A stretch of 64,000 nt of DNA from Azospirillum lipoferum 4B (GCF_000283655.1 NC_016624.1:310001-374000), one strand, 5' to 3'. Shown: positions 27,110-36,779, numbered from the stretch's first letter. The notes: generated by a model not told the origin, from the letters alone. Translations and numbers: made by a program.

Positions 27110-30100
27110 TCAGCTCATCGCCACCAGGCTGGCGTTGCCGCCGGCCGCCGTGGTGTTGGTGCTGAGCGAGCGCTCGTTCATCAGCCAGGCGATTTCCACC
27201 CCCTCGCCACCCACCGGCACGCCCTGGGTCAGGACGATGGGGCCGGGCAGTTCGGCGATGCGGCGGTTGGCGGCCAGCAGGCGGAAGGCGTCGCCCTCCA
27301 CCAGCGCACCGGCCAGCGCGCCGAAGGACAGCCAGTTCGCGCTCACCCGGACACGGGACGAAAGCTCCGCCGGCAGGCTCTTCAAGCCGGCGGTCACCGC
27401 AGAGTCGCCATCCACCACCACCTCGTTGCCGGTGGCGAGAGCCGCCCCCAGCAGCCGGTACAGCCCGTCCTCCGTCTGCGGCAGCAGCAGGATGCGGCCG
27501 CGCGGGATCAGGCTGTAGACGTTGCTTTCACCCACCGGGCCGGCCAGCTCGACGCTGCCGCCGACAGGGGAATGCTTCGCCAACGTCCGTATGTCGGTGG
27601 CGATTTCCGCCTTGCCCTGATCGGCCAGCCAGCCGGCGAGGGCGTGGGCCGGCGCACGTACGGCGTCGCTGCCGCGCAAGCCCAGGTCAAGACACGGACG
27701 TACGGACAGCAGGCGGGACAGGTACAGCGGGCCGCCGGCCTTCGGGCCGGTGCCGGACAGGCCGTGGCCGCCGAAGGGCTGTACGCCCACCACCGCGCCG
27801 ATGGTGTTGCGGTTGACGTACAGGTTGCCGGCCTCGATCCGGCTGGTCACCCGGTCGATGGTGGCGTCGATGCGGGTGTGCAGGCCGAAGGTCAGGCCAT
27901 AGCCGGTGCCGTTGATGGCATCGACCAGCCGGTCCAGATCGTCACGACGGAAGCGCAGGACATGCAGGACCGGGCCGAACACTTCGCGCTCCAGGTCGGC
28001 AATGCCGTCGATCTCGATGATGGTCGGCGCGACGAAGGTGCCGTTGGCGGTCTCCGCCGGCAGCGGCAGGGACTCCACCCGGCGGCCCTTGGCGCGCATC
28101 GCCTCGATGTGGCGGGCGATGCCGTCGCGCGCCTCCGCGCTGATGACCGGGCCGACGTCGACGGCCAACCGGTCCGGGCTGCCGATGCGCAGCTCCCGCA
28201 TCGCGCCCTTCAGCATGGTCAGCGTGCGGTCGGCCACATCCTCCTGCAGGCAGAGGATGCGCAGGGCCGAGCAGCGCTGCCCGGCGCTGTCGAAGGCCGA
28301 CGCGATGACGTCGCCGACCACCTGCTCGGCCAGGGCGGAGCTGTCGACGATCATGGCATTCTGGCCGCCGGTTTCGGCGATCAGCGGGATCGGTGCGCCG
28401 TCCGGCGACAGGCGTTCGGCCAGCTGGTGCTGGATCAGGCGAGCCACCTCGGTGGAGCCGGTGAACATCACCGCGCGGGTGCCGGCATGGCCGACCAGGG
28501 CGGCGCCGACCTCGCCCGCACCCGGCAGAAGCTGGACCGCACCGGCGGGAACGCCGGCAGCGTGCAGGATCCGCACGGCCTCCGCCGCGACCAGCGGGGT
28601 TTCCTCGGCCGGCTTGGCCAGCACCGGGTTGCCGGCGGCCAGCGCCGCGGCGACCTGACCGGAGAAGATGGCGAGCGGGAAGTTCCACGGGCTGATGCAG
28701 ACCACCGGCCCCAGCGGCAGATGGGTGTCGTTGCCGAAGCCGTCGCGGACACGGGCGCCGTAGTAGCGCAGGAAGTCGATGGCCTCGCGCACCTCGGCGA
28801 TGGCGTTGGCGGTCGACTTGCCGGCCTCGCGGATGATCAGGCCGAGCAGGGTCGGCATGCGTGCCTGCATCTCGTCGGCGGCACGGAACAGACAGGCAGC
28901 GCGCTCGGCCGGCGGGGTGGCGGCCCAAACCGGCGCCGCAGCCTCGGCGAACAGGAAGGCGTCGGCGATGTCGGCCGGCGTGGCTTCGACGCAGTGCCCG
29001 ACGACGTCGCGATGGTCGGCCGGGTTCAGCACCGGCTGCGCGGCTCCGCGGCGCTCGCCGTCCGCCAGCAGCGGGGCGGCGGTCCAGGCGACGGCGGCGC
29101 TGTCCCGCAGCGCGGTGGACAGCTCGGCCAGCGTGGTCTCGTTCGACAGGTCGAGGCCGGCGGAATTTGCCCGCTCCGCCCCAAAGAGATCCTTGGGCAG
29201 GGCGATCAGCGGGTTCTTTTCGCCCATCGGCAGGGCGGCGCGGGCCTGCGCCACCGGGTCGGCGACCAGATCGTCGATGGACACGCTCTTGTCGGCGATG
29301 CGGTTGACGAAGGAGCTGTTGGCGCCGTTCTCCAGCAGGCGGCGGACCAGATAGGCCAGCAGGGTCTCGTGCGTGCCGACCGGGGCATAGACGCGGCAGG
29401 GGCGCTGAAGCGGGCCGACGACCTCCTTATAGAGCGGCTCGCCCATGCCATGCAGGCACTGGAACTCGTACTGGCCGACCTGGAACTCGCCGTTCATCTG
29501 CTCGGCCATCCGGTAGATGGTCGCCAGAGTCTGGGCGTTGTGGGTGGCGAACTGCGGGAACACCGCCTCGGGCGCGCCCAGCAGCCGGCGGGCGCAGGCG
29601 ACATAGGACACGTCGGTGTGCAGCTTGCGGGTGTAGACCGGGAAATCCTCCAGCCCGTCGACCTGGGCGCGCTTGATCTCGCTGTCCCAATAGGCGCCCT
29701 TCACCAGACGCACCATCAGCCGGTGGCCGCTGCGCCGGGCCAGATCGACGATGAAGTCGATGACATAGGGGCAGCGCTTGCCATAGGCCTGCACGACGAA
29801 GCCGATGCCGTTCCAGCCCTTCAGATCCGGGTCGAAGCACAGCGATTCCAGCAGGTCGAGCGACAGCTCCAGCCGGTCGGCCTCCTCGGCATCGATGTTC
29901 AGGCCGATGTCGTAACGGCGGGCCAGTCGGGCGAGCTCGGTCACGCGCGGCAGCAGCTCCGCCATCACCCGGCCCGCCTGGGCACGGGAATAGCGCGGAT
30001 GCAGGGCCGACAGCTTGATCGAGATGCCGGGGCCGTCATAGATGCCGCGCCCGGCCGACGCCTTGCCGATGGCGTGGATCGCCTTCTCATAGTCGGCGTG

Positions 30101-30844
30101 ATAGCGGTCGGCGTCGGCGGCGGTCGTCGCCGCCTCCCCCAGCATGTCGTAGGAATAGCGGAAGCCCTCCGCCTCCATCTTGCGGCTGTTGGACAGCGCC
30201 TCGTCGATGGTCTGGCCGGTGACGAACTGCTCGCCCATCATCCGCATGGCGAAATCGACGCCGCGGCGGATCAGCGGCTCGCCGCCGCGCAGGATCAGCT
30301 TGGTCAGCGCCGACGACAGTGCCTGCTCGCCACCCAGCACGCCCGTCACCTTGCCCGTGACCAGCAGCCCCCAGGTCGCGGCATTGACGAACAGCGACGG
30401 GCTGTTGCCGAGATGGGCGCGCCAGTCGCCGCCGGAGATCTTGTCGCGGATCAGCGCGTCGCGGGTGGCGCGGTCGGGGATGCGCAGCAGCGCCTCCGCC
30501 AGGCACATCAGCGCCACGCCTTCCTGGCTCGACAGGCTGTATTCGTGGATCAGCCCCTCCACCCCGCGCCCCTGCGGCTTGGCGCGCAGCGCCGCGATCA
30601 GCGAGCGCGCGGTCTGGGCCGCCGCCGCGGTCACCTCGTCCGGCAGCGTCGCCTGCTCCACCAGCCACGCCACGCAGTCCGGCTCCGGCCGGCGATAGGC
30701 GGCGGTGATCGCCTGACGCAGCGGACCGGCAGGACGAACGACGGGGGCGAAGGCGGCGAAGGGGCCGGTTCCGCTGGAGAGGACCCCACTGGCGAAGGAC
30801 GGCTCGGAGGCGGGAGCAACGCTCGGGTCGGTCATCTGGTTCAT
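27110..30844 (-). CDS. putA: Bifunctional proline dehydrogenase / L-glutamate gamma-semialdehyde dehydrogenase
   Basis: 1244 residues. It oxidises proline to glutamate in two steps with FAD then NAD+. After an N-terminal arm domain comes the PRODH barrel (KLSALHPRYSRAQAGRV, GLNIDAEEADRLELSLDLLE, VKGAYWDSEIKRAQ). The aldehyde dehydrogenase domain follows (ISPWNFPLAIFSGQVAAALA, FTGSTEV, ETGGQN and catalytic Cys in SAGQRCSALRIL). A C-terminal tail completes a type B PutA. There is no ribbon-helix-helix DNA-binding domain, so it is not an autorepressor. The start at 30844 is the second Met of the frame; no candidate has a strong ribosome site. An inverted repeat 150 nt upstream may be the binding site of an Lrp-type activator. 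It is a single-gene unit. Confidence 0.93.
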   Translation of the reverse strand: MNQMTDPSVAPASEPSFASGVLSSGTGPFAAFAPVVRPAGPLRQAITAAYRRPEPDCVAWLVEQATLPDEVTAAAAQTARSLIAALRAKPQGRGVEGLIHEYSLSSQEGVALMCLAEALLRIPDRATRDALIRDKISGGDWRAHLGNSPSLFVNAATWGLLVTGKVTGVLGGEQALSSALTKLILRGGEPLIRRGVDFAMRMMGEQFVTGQTIDEALSNSRKMEAEGFRYSYDMLGEAATTAADADRYHADYEKAIHAIGKASAGRGIYDGPGISIKLSALHPRYSRAQAGRVMAELLPRVTELARLARRYDIGLNIDAEEADRLELSLDLLESLCFDPDLKGWNGIGFVVQAYGKRCPYVIDFIVDLARRSGHRLMVRLVKGAYWDSEIKRAQVDGLEDFPVYTRKLHTDVSYVACARRLLGAPEAVFPQFATHNAQTLATIYRMAEQMNGEFQVGQYEFQCLHGMGEPLYKEVVGPLQRPCRVYAPVGTHETLLAYLVRRLLENGANSSFVNRIADKSVSIDDLVADPVAQARAALPMGEKNPLIALPKDLFGAERANSAGLDLSNETTLAELSTALRDSAAVAWTAAPLLADGERRGAAQPVLNPADHRDVVGHCVEATPADIADAFLFAEAAAPVWAATPPAERAACLFRAADEMQARMPTLLGLIIREAGKSTANAIAEVREAIDFLRYYGARVRDGFGNDTHLPLGPVVCISPWNFPLAIFSGQVAAALAAGNPVLAKPAEETPLVAAEAVRILHAAGVPAGAVQLLPGAGEVGAALVGHAGTRAVMFTGSTEVARLIQHQLAERLSPDGAPIPLIAETGGQNAMIVDSSALAEQVVGDVIASAFDSAGQRCSALRILCLQEDVADRTLTMLKGAMRELRIGSPDRLAVDVGPVISAEARDGIARHIEAMRAKGRRVESLPLPAETANGTFVAPTIIEIDGIADLEREVFGPVLHVLRFRRDDLDRLVDAINGTGYGLTFGLHTRIDATIDRVTSRIEAGNLYVNRNTIGAVVGVQPFGGHGLSGTGPKAGGPLYLSRLLSVRPCLDLGLRGSDAVRAPAHALAGWLADQGKAEIATDIRTLAKHSPVGGSVELAGPVGESNVYSLIPRGRILLLPQTEDGLYRLLGAALATGNEVVVDGDSAVTAGLKSLPAELSSRVRVSANWLSFGALAGALVEGDAFRLLAANRRIAELPGPIVLTQGVPVGGEGVEIAWLMNERSLSTNTTAAGGNASLVAMS

Positions 30845-31209
30845 CGCGTGGCTGGCTCTGGTCGGGGGGGCGTGGAGCGGCGGCTTCGGAAAGCCCATGT
30901 CCGGCGGGTTGCGGAGGTCGATCCGATGCCTGTCAGGCTAACCGATTTTCCGGGATCCTTTCCAACTGGTATTTCCGCCATTTTGCCAAATTAAATTCTG
31001 AATATGCGCCTTCGTTCAGAATGAACTATGAGCATGATGCTGAATTGCCAGAACATCTGGCCTGTTTTCGAGACCTTCCGGCCAGCGCATTCGTTTTTGC
31101 CGAACAAATGTCGGCAATGCAGCCCTGTTGCCGACGCCGTAGCGGAAGCGACGGCCTAGATTCCGCAGATTCGTCGGGATGAGGGGCGGAGCGCCCGAAC
31201 GGCCGGGAT
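30845..31209. promoter_or_regulatory. putA upstream region with an inverted repeat
   Basis: 365 nt. An AT-rich segment (about 30950-31020) contains ATTCTGAA (30995-31002) and TTCAGAAT (31015-31022), a perfect 8-bp inverted repeat with a 12-nt spacer, about 150 nt before putA. This geometry suits a dimeric regulator; Lrp-family PutR activators control putA in other alphaproteobacteria. No gene was found in the rest. Confidence 0.45.
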
Positions 31210-31824
31210 TCAGCCCTTCAGCGGCTTCGTACGGCTGCTTTCCGGCGGCTTGCGCAGGGGAACCGGGGGTGCGGACTTCTCGCCGCCCTCCCCCAGATAG
31301 GTCTGCGCCGCGGCGACGACCGAGCGCCACGGGCGTTCCAGCGGAAATTGCGGCCAGCCGCCGGCGAACAGGCCGGAGATCATCCAGCCCGCCATCAGCG
31401 TCACCGCCAATTGTTCGGAAAATCCGCCCGTCTTCAGCACCGGCAGGGCGAAGTTGCGCCGCCGCTTGATCGGCCACAGCAGCGGCAGCCCGGCCGGAGT
31501 CAGCAGGTCGCCGGCCAGATGGGTGAGATAGCCGACGATGAAGGGGATCAGCAGGTGCTGGTAGGCCGCATGCTCATGCAGGACCCACAGGCATCCGGCG
31601 ATGGCGAGGGCCGAATGGGTGACGCCGCGATGTCCGAAGATGTTGGAGACCGCGGTGGACAGCGGCTTCACCATCTGTCCCAGAGTCGATTTCGGATGAT
31701 CGATGTCCGGCGCCAGCGCCCCCAGAATCGCCGCGCCGAAGGCGACCGGGTCAAAGGTCATCCCGTACCGGCTCGACAGGTAGAACCAGGTGGCGCCACC
31801 GACGATTATGTGAGAGGACGCCAT
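31210..31824 (-). CDS. YdjM-type membrane-bound metal-dependent hydrolase
   Basis: 204 residues with several hydrophobic segments and the family's metal-binding pattern: SSHIIVGG at the start, GALAPDIDHPKST, FGHRGVTHSALA and GYLTHLAGDLLTPAGLPLLWP. These His/Asp motifs define the YdjM/DUF457 group of inner-membrane proteins, for which phospholipase-like activity is assumed but little shown. In Escherichia coli ydjM is in the LexA regulon; no LexA box was seen here. The start is ATG 31824 or the adjacent GTG 31827. It is a single gene. Confidence 0.8.
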   Translation of the reverse strand: MASSHIIVGGATWFYLSSRYGMTFDPVAFGAAILGALAPDIDHPKSTLGQMVKPLSTAVSNIFGHRGVTHSALAIAGCLWVLHEHAAYQHLLIPFIVGYLTHLAGDLLTPAGLPLLWPIKRRRNFALPVLKTGGFSEQLAVTLMAGWMISGLFAGGWPQFPLERPWRSVVAAAQTYLGEGGEKSAPPVPLRKPPESSRTKPLKG

Positions 31825-32020
31825 CACCGTCGGTCACCGGGGGCCTTGAGCTGGTCTCTGTCGGGACGTGGTCTGCGCCAAGCCCGAAATGGGGGTAGCC
31901 TGACCTTAGGATATTCTTCGCCTCCAGAACAATATCACATGCAGGACCGAGGGATTCCCTAAACGCATAACCTCCATGCGTTCGGCAACGGCGGGTTGCC
32001 GGATGTCTCCGCACGGCCGG

Positions 32021-32608
32021 TCATTTCCGCTTTTCCTCCGCCTGGGTCGCCTCGATCTCGTCCAGCACGGCATCGGGGGCGACATCCTGCCGGATGACGT
32101 CCAGTTCCGCGTCGACCTCCGTCTTCACCCCCAGATGGTCGGCGATGGACGAGACCAGCGTCACCAGCCGGGTCAGTTCATGCTCGGCCAGCAGGCTGAT
32201 CTGCAGGTCGAGGTCGGCGCGCTTGTCCGACACCGCGGCCATGCGGTTCTGGCTGATGAGGACGAAGGTGGACAGGAAGATCGCCTCCACCGACGCGATC
32301 ATCGCCAGCACGACGAAGGACGGATCCCACGGCCTGACCACCGGCAGCCAGCCCAGATTGACCAGGATCCAGCCGCCGAACAGCAGCAGATGCAGGTAGA
32401 CGAAGCGCATGCTGCCGGTGAAGCGGGTGATCCGGTCGGCGATGCGGTCCTGAAGCGTGGCCTCCACCTCCTCCCGCTTGCGGCGGGCCTGAAGCGCCTG
32501 GATGTTGCGCTCCAGCACGGCGCTGAGACCGGCGGTCTGGGGCGGTGGATATGTGGGCGGGCCGCCGCTGCGCCCGGCACCGGCGGCGGTCTGCGAAGGG
32601 TCTGCCAT
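32021..32608 (-). CDS. DUF1003 membrane protein
   Basis: 195 residues. A Gly/Pro-rich N-terminus precedes the DUF1003 core: DRIADRITRFTGSMRFVYLH, two membrane hairpin segments (about 95-115 and 125-148), then the conserved ISQNRMAAVSDKRADLDLQI and an acidic C-terminal helix. The family is widespread, of unknown function, and often stress-induced. ATG 32608 is preceded by GGAGA. An EcfG-type motif lies upstream on the same strand, and the divergent small hydrophilic gene also has one. Confidence 0.85.
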   Translation of the reverse strand: MADPSQTAAGAGRSGGPPTYPPPQTAGLSAVLERNIQALQARRKREEVEATLQDRIADRITRFTGSMRFVYLHLLLFGGWILVNLGWLPVVRPWDPSFVVLAMIASVEAIFLSTFVLISQNRMAAVSDKRADLDLQISLLAEHELTRLVTLVSSIADHLGVKTEVDAELDVIRQDVAPDAVLDEIEATQAEEKRK

Positions 32609-32669
32609 CGTCGGGTCTCCATGCTCCGCGGCGGCCGTCCGGGCGCTGCCGCCCCCGCCGCCAACCGAC

Positions 32670-32694
32670 AACCGCGCCCCCGCACGGCCGTTCC
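32670..32694 (-). promoter_or_regulatory. Candidate EcfG-type promoter of the DUF1003 gene
   Basis: On the minus strand, GGAAC (32694-32690), a 16-nt spacer and GGTT (32673-32670), 62 nt before the start at 32608. It is one mismatch from the GGAAC-N16-CGTT consensus. Confidence 0.42.
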
Positions 32695-32719
32695 GCCCCC
32701 TCCCCGTCCGACGGAAGCC

Positions 32720-32744
32720 GGAACTCCCGAGCGGACGGCATGTT
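32720..32744 (+). promoter_or_regulatory. Candidate EcfG-type promoter of the 101-residue protein gene
   Basis: GGAAC (32720-32724), a 16-nt spacer, TGTT (32741-32744), 34 nt before ATG 32778. Confidence 0.55.
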
Positions 32745-32777
32745 GGCCGAAGGGCGAGCACCAACCGGGAGGACAGC

Positions 32778-33083
32778 ATGAACAAGGACCAGAACCAGGA
32801 TCAGGATCGCGACCGGCAGGTCTCCAACGCCGACAGTCCCAATCCGGGCGCACAGGGTGGCGGGCCGCTCACCCCCGGACGGGCCGGCCAGGGCATGGGT
32901 GTCGGAACCGGCAGCGCGGACGACCTGCCGCACGCCGTCGGCGGCGGACCGTCGACCACCGTCACCGTCGGCGAGGGCACCGGACAGCGCCGCGACCTGC
33001 CGGACCAGCATGCCGCGCCGCCGACCCCGAAGGACGATGCAGGCAAGCGTCCGCGCAACAGGGAGGAAGGCAAGCCGGGTTGA
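32778..33083 (+). CDS. Small hydrophilic, probably disordered protein
   Basis: 101 residues starting MNKDQNQDQDRDRQVSNADS. It is rich in Gly, Pro, Asp, Gln and Arg with almost no hydrophobic residues, so it is probably intrinsically disordered. No family is recognised. GGGAGGA five bases before the ATG and G/C-biased third codon positions support translation. The EcfG-like promoter and neighbouring stress genes suggest a hydrophilin-like stress role, which is inference. Confidence 0.7.
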   Translation: MNKDQNQDQDRDRQVSNADSPNPGAQGGGPLTPGRAGQGMGVGTGSADDLPHAVGGGPSTTVTVGEGTGQRRDLPDQHAAPPTPKDDAGKRPRNREEGKPG

Positions 33084-33286
33084 CCCGCGGCCTGCGCCCG
33101 CCGGTGCCCGAACGGGCCGGCTGCCGATTGAACTTGGTACTCGGCTACCGCCGCGGAGTGCCGGCAGCCAATGGCATTACTCCGGTCCGGCACGGGTAGG
33201 GCACATTCCAGAACCCCTGCCTCCCGGCGTATTTTTGCGGCCTCACGGCGAACTGAGCCGCAAAAAACGCCAGGGAGTGGACATCG

Positions 33287-34747
33287 ATGGCATCGAAGGG
33301 AGTCTCGCGTGCCGTGGACGGAGCCCGACAGGGCTGCATCGGACAGGTGGAAGACCCGAACCGCGCCCACAGGTTTGCGGCCTGGGTTCTCGTTATCGCT
33401 TTCTTGTTCGTGCTGTGCGCCGATACCCTGATCGGTGTCGTGTTCCGGCCCTATCTGGACGGCGGGAGCGGGGACACGACGGTCTGGGACGTGCTGATCC
33501 TGATCTTCGCCGGTTCGCCGGAACGGCTCCCGCTCGATTCCTGGGAGCCGATGATGACCGCCTTCACATGGCTGCGGGACCATGGGAACGGCAATGTCTA
33601 TGACGCGGTCTTCTTCACCCAGCACGTGAAGTTCCAATACCCGCTGACCTCGCTGCTGGTGATGGAGGCAATGTCGGCGGTGGGTTTGCTGCACCTGCGC
33701 GTCTACGCCCTTGCCAATCTGCTGATGGTCGTCGCCGCGGCTGTCGGCATGGCGCTGCTGATGCGCGACCTGGCCGTCAGCATGGGATATGACAGGACGG
33801 CACGCAACGGCATCGGACGCCTCACCCTCGCCGCCCTGGGCGTCGTCGGAACCCTCAGCTTCTACCCGATCGTGAAGGCCTTCGCCGTCGGCCAGATCCA
33901 GGTTTGGCTGAACACCGCCTTCATCTTCGCCGCCCTGTTCTTCCTGCGCGACCGGCGGGCGCTCGCCGGCGCCCTTCTCGGCGCATCGACCCTGATCAAG
34001 CCGCAGATGTCGCTGTTCCTGGTCTGGGCGCTGATCCGCCGGGAATGGCGCTTCGCGGCCGGCTGGGCGGCGGTGGTCGGGCCGGGCTTCGCCGCGGCCT
34101 GCGCGCTCTACGGCTTCGGACCGTCGCTGCACTACCTGGACGTCCTCTCCTTCCTCGGCCAACATGGCGAGAGCTATTTCCCGAACCAGACCGTGAACGG
34201 GCTGCTGCACCGCCTGCTGCAGAACGGCCCCAATCTGCTGTCGACCACCAACGGCGACACCGAATGGCGGGGCAGCGCCTTCGCCCCCTACCACCCGCTG
34301 GTGCATGCGGCGACGCTGCTGTCGGGCCTCCTGTTCTTTCTGTTCGGCCTGCTGTGGCAGCTCGGCGGCAGCGCGCGGGCCGGCGACCGGCTTGCATCCT
34401 TCCTGGTGGCGGGGCTGTGCTTCACCATGGGATCCCCGATTTCCTGGGTGCCGCATTACGGGGTGATGCTGCCTGCCTTCGCCTTCCTGCTGTTCGTCCT
34501 GATCGACCGCGCGCGGCGGGGCGTTTCCCGCGGCCTGCGGGACCTGCTGGTCCTGGGCGTCGCCTTCGCGATCATGAGCAACGACTTCTTCCATCCGCTG
34601 AACAGTCTGGCGGACGGCCCGTTGAACATCCTGCAATCCTATCAGTTCTTCACGGCGCTGGTGGTTCTCCTGCTTCTGGTCGCCACGGACGGACGGGCGG
34701 CGGCGGCGCAGACGGACGAAGCGGTGCCGGCCGGCCCCCCAGCCTGA
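33287..34747 (+). CDS. DUF2029/GT87-type integral membrane glycosyltransferase
   Basis: 486 residues with about ten membrane segments. The pattern fits the GT-C class family GT87 (DUF2029), polyprenyl-phosphate-mannose-dependent mannosyltransferases of which the best known are actinobacterial. Motifs include an acidic early loop (RPYLDGGSGDTTVWDV), FYPIVKAFAVGQIQVWLN and GASTLIKPQMSLFLVWAL. The sugar acceptor here is unknown. It stands alone between the small stress gene and the hemerythrin gene. The start at 33287 is the first ATG before the first membrane segment. Confidence 0.72.
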   Translation: MASKGVSRAVDGARQGCIGQVEDPNRAHRFAAWVLVIAFLFVLCADTLIGVVFRPYLDGGSGDTTVWDVLILIFAGSPERLPLDSWEPMMTAFTWLRDHGNGNVYDAVFFTQHVKFQYPLTSLLVMEAMSAVGLLHLRVYALANLLMVVAAAVGMALLMRDLAVSMGYDRTARNGIGRLTLAALGVVGTLSFYPIVKAFAVGQIQVWLNTAFIFAALFFLRDRRALAGALLGASTLIKPQMSLFLVWALIRREWRFAAGWAAVVGPGFAAACALYGFGPSLHYLDVLSFLGQHGESYFPNQTVNGLLHRLLQNGPNLLSTTNGDTEWRGSAFAPYHPLVHAATLLSGLLFFLFGLLWQLGGSARAGDRLASFLVAGLCFTMGSPISWVPHYGVMLPAFAFLLFVLIDRARRGVSRGLRDLLVLGVAFAIMSNDFFHPLNSLADGPLNILQSYQFFTALVVLLLLVATDGRAAAAQTDEAVPAGPPA

Positions 34748-34811
34748 GCGTCCTGAGCGTCCTGCAGGCCGACCCGGAGGGCCGTCACGCTCCCCCGCCG
34801 GAACGCCGGCC

Positions 34812-34837
34812 GGAACGCCGGGGCTTCCGCGCCTGTT
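34812..34837 (+). promoter_or_regulatory. Candidate EcfG-type promoter of the hemerythrin gene
   Basis: GGAAC (34812-34816), a 17-nt spacer, TGTT (34834-34837), 40 nt before ATG 34878, the same geometry as at the BON gene. A second GGAAC lies 12 nt upstream within a short direct repeat. Confidence 0.55.
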
Positions 34838-34877
34838 GGTGGGCCAGACGACCCAACCGGCAGCAAGGAGTCTCGAC

Positions 34878-35495
34878 ATGCCACGCCACACGCCACGCCA
34901 TCCGGAAGCAGGCTATTCACATGAAGGCGGCACGGGCTGGCTGTCGACCCGCGGGCTGGCGATGATGGCCGGCGGTGCGGCGCTGGCGCTGGTGGCGAGC
35001 CGGCTGCTGCCGCCGGTGGTGGCGCAGCTCGCCGGCTCGGCCCGCGCATCCGCCGGCCGCGACGGTTTCGCCGCGCTGATCGACGACCACCGCCACCTCC
35101 AGGCCCTTCTGGTGGAGATGGTGCAGACGCCCATCGACGCGCCTGGCCGCCGCACCCAGCTTCTGCTGCGCCTGAAGCGCCGGCTGGCCGCCCACGCCAT
35201 GGCGGAAGAGGACGTCGTCTATCCCATGCTGCACGACCAGGCGCGGAAGGAGGAGGACGCCAAGCATCTCTACGGCGAGCATGCCGAGATGAAGATGCAT
35301 CTCTTCACGCTGGAACAGACGCCGAAGGACGATCCGCACTGGCTCGCCGTGGCGCTCGACCTGAAGCGCATCGTCGACGGCCATATCCGGCAGGAGGAGG
35401 AGATCGACTTCCCCGCCCTGCGCAACAGCCTGGACGACGGCCAGACCGCCATCATGTCCGGCGGCGTCGCCCGCGAGAAGGCACTGATCCTCTGA
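34878..35495 (+). CDS. Hemerythrin HHE-domain protein with N-terminal hydrophobic segment
   Basis: 205 residues. A hydrophobic stretch (about 27-45, LAMMAGGAALALVASRLLPP) may anchor the protein in the membrane. The hemerythrin fold follows, with di-iron ligands in DDHRHLQALL, HAMAEEDVVYPML, GEHAEMKMHL and GHIRQEEEIDFPAL. Such proteins bind oxygen, nitric oxide or peroxide, or serve in iron handling. ATG 34878 follows AAGGAG. Its likely EcfG promoter suggests stress induction. Confidence 0.85.
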   Translation: MPRHTPRHPEAGYSHEGGTGWLSTRGLAMMAGGAALALVASRLLPPVVAQLAGSARASAGRDGFAALIDDHRHLQALLVEMVQTPIDAPGRRTQLLLRLKRRLAAHAMAEEDVVYPMLHDQARKEEDAKHLYGEHAEMKMHLFTLEQTPKDDPHWLAVALDLKRIVDGHIRQEEEIDFPALRNSLDDGQTAIMSGGVAREKALIL

Positions 35496-35529
35496 CCATC
35501 GCCTTACGGCAAGGAACCGGCCGGGGACC

Positions 35530-35555
35530 GGAACGCTCCGGCCGCCGGTCCTGTT
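35530..35555 (+). promoter_or_regulatory. Candidate EcfG-type promoter of the alcohol dehydrogenase operon
   Basis: GGAAC (35530-35534), a 17-nt spacer, TGTT (35552-35555), 42 nt before ATG 35598. Confidence 0.55.
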
Positions 35556-35597
35556 GCTGAACCGACTTGATGAACGGCCAATTTCGGGGAGACATCG

Positions 35598-36770
35598 ATG
35601 AGAGCACTGGTCTGGCACGGCGCCAACGACATCCGCTGCGACACGGTCCCGGATCCGGAGATCGAGAATCCGCGCGACGCCATCGTCAAGGTGACGACCT
35701 GCGCCATCTGCGGATCCGACCTTCACCTGCATGACCATTTCATGCCGGGCATGGAAAAGGGCGACATCGTCGGCCATGAGTTCATGGGCGAGGTGGTGGA
35801 GGTCGGGGCCGACGCCAAGAGCGCGCTGAAAATCGGCGAGCGGGTGGTGGTCCCCTTCACCATCTGGTGCGGCGAGTGCGACCAGTGCCGGCGCGGCAAC
35901 TATTCGGTCTGCGAGCGCTCCAACCGCAACAAGGCGCTGGCCGACAAGGTCTTCGGCCACACCACCGCCGGCCTGTTCGGCTACACCCACCTTACCGGCG
36001 GCTATGCCGGCGGACAGGCCGAATTTGTGCGGGTGCCGATGGCCGACCGCACCCACATCAAGGTCCCCGACGGGCTGACCGACGAGCAGGTTCTGTTCCT
36101 GGGCGACATCTTCCCCACCGGCTGGCAGGCCGCCGCCCAGTGCGACATCCAGCCGGACGACACGGTGGCGATCTGGGGCTGCGGCCCGGTCGGGCAGATG
36201 ACGATCCGCAGCGCCATCCTGCTGGGCGCCAAACAGGTCATCGCCATCGACCGCGTGCCGGAACGGCTGGCGATGGCCAAGGCCGGCGGCGCCATCACCA
36301 TCGATTTCGAAGAGGAAAGCGTCGTCGAGCGGCTGAACGAGCTGACCGGCGGCAAGGGTCCGGAGAAATGCATCGACGCCGTCGGCATGGAAGCGCACGC
36401 CACCGCCACGCTCGACAGCATGATGGACCGCGCCAAGCAGGCGTTGATGCTGGAATCGGACCGCGCCCATGTGCTGCGCGAGATGATCTATGTCTGCCGC
36501 CCTGCCGGCGTCCTGTCGATCCCCGGCGTCTATGGCGGGCTGATCGACAAGCTGCCCTTCGGCATGTCGATGAACAAGGGCCTGACCTGGCGCATGGGCC
36601 AGACCCATGTCAACCGCTGGACCGACGACCTGCTGAACCGCATCCAGGACGGACAGATCGACCCGTCCTTCGTCATCACCCACACCGTTCCGCTCGACCA
36701 GGGACCCGAGATGTACAAGACCTTCCGCGACAAGCGGGACGGCTGCATCAAGGTGGTCCTCAAGCCCTGA
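35598..36770 (+). CDS. Zinc-dependent alcohol dehydrogenase (formaldehyde-dehydrogenase-like)
   Basis: 390 residues of the medium-chain dehydrogenase family, oxidising an alcohol or aldehyde with NAD(P)+. The catalytic zinc motif CGSDLHLHD and [12 protein letters not shown] are followed by four structural-zinc cysteines in [15 protein letters not shown] and the Rossmann motif [14 protein letters not shown]. The extended length and [18 protein letters not shown] match the glutathione-independent formaldehyde-dehydrogenase-like branch common beside stress genes. GGGGAGA precedes the ATG. It heads a tight operon with the next three genes. The physiological substrate is unknown. Confidence 0.85.
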   Translation: MRALVWHGANDIRCDTVPDPEIENPRDAIVKVTTCAICGSDLHLHDHFMPGMEKGDIVGHEFMGEVVEVGADAKSALKIGERVVVPFTIWCGECDQCRRGNYSVCERSNRNKALADKVFGHTTAGLFGYTHLTGGYAGGQAEFVRVPMADRTHIKVPDGLTDEQVLFLGDIFPTGWQAAAQCDIQPDDTVAIWGCGPVGQMTIRSAILLGAKQVIAIDRVPERLAMAKAGGAITIDFEEESVVERLNELTGGKGPEKCIDAVGMEAHATATLDSMMDRAKQALMLESDRAHVLREMIYVCRPAGVLSIPGVYGGLIDKLPFGMSMNKGLTWRMGQTHVNRWTDDLLNRIQDGQIDPSFVITHTVPLDQGPEMYKTFRDKRDGCIKVVLKP

Positions 36771-36779
36771 GGTGACGTC

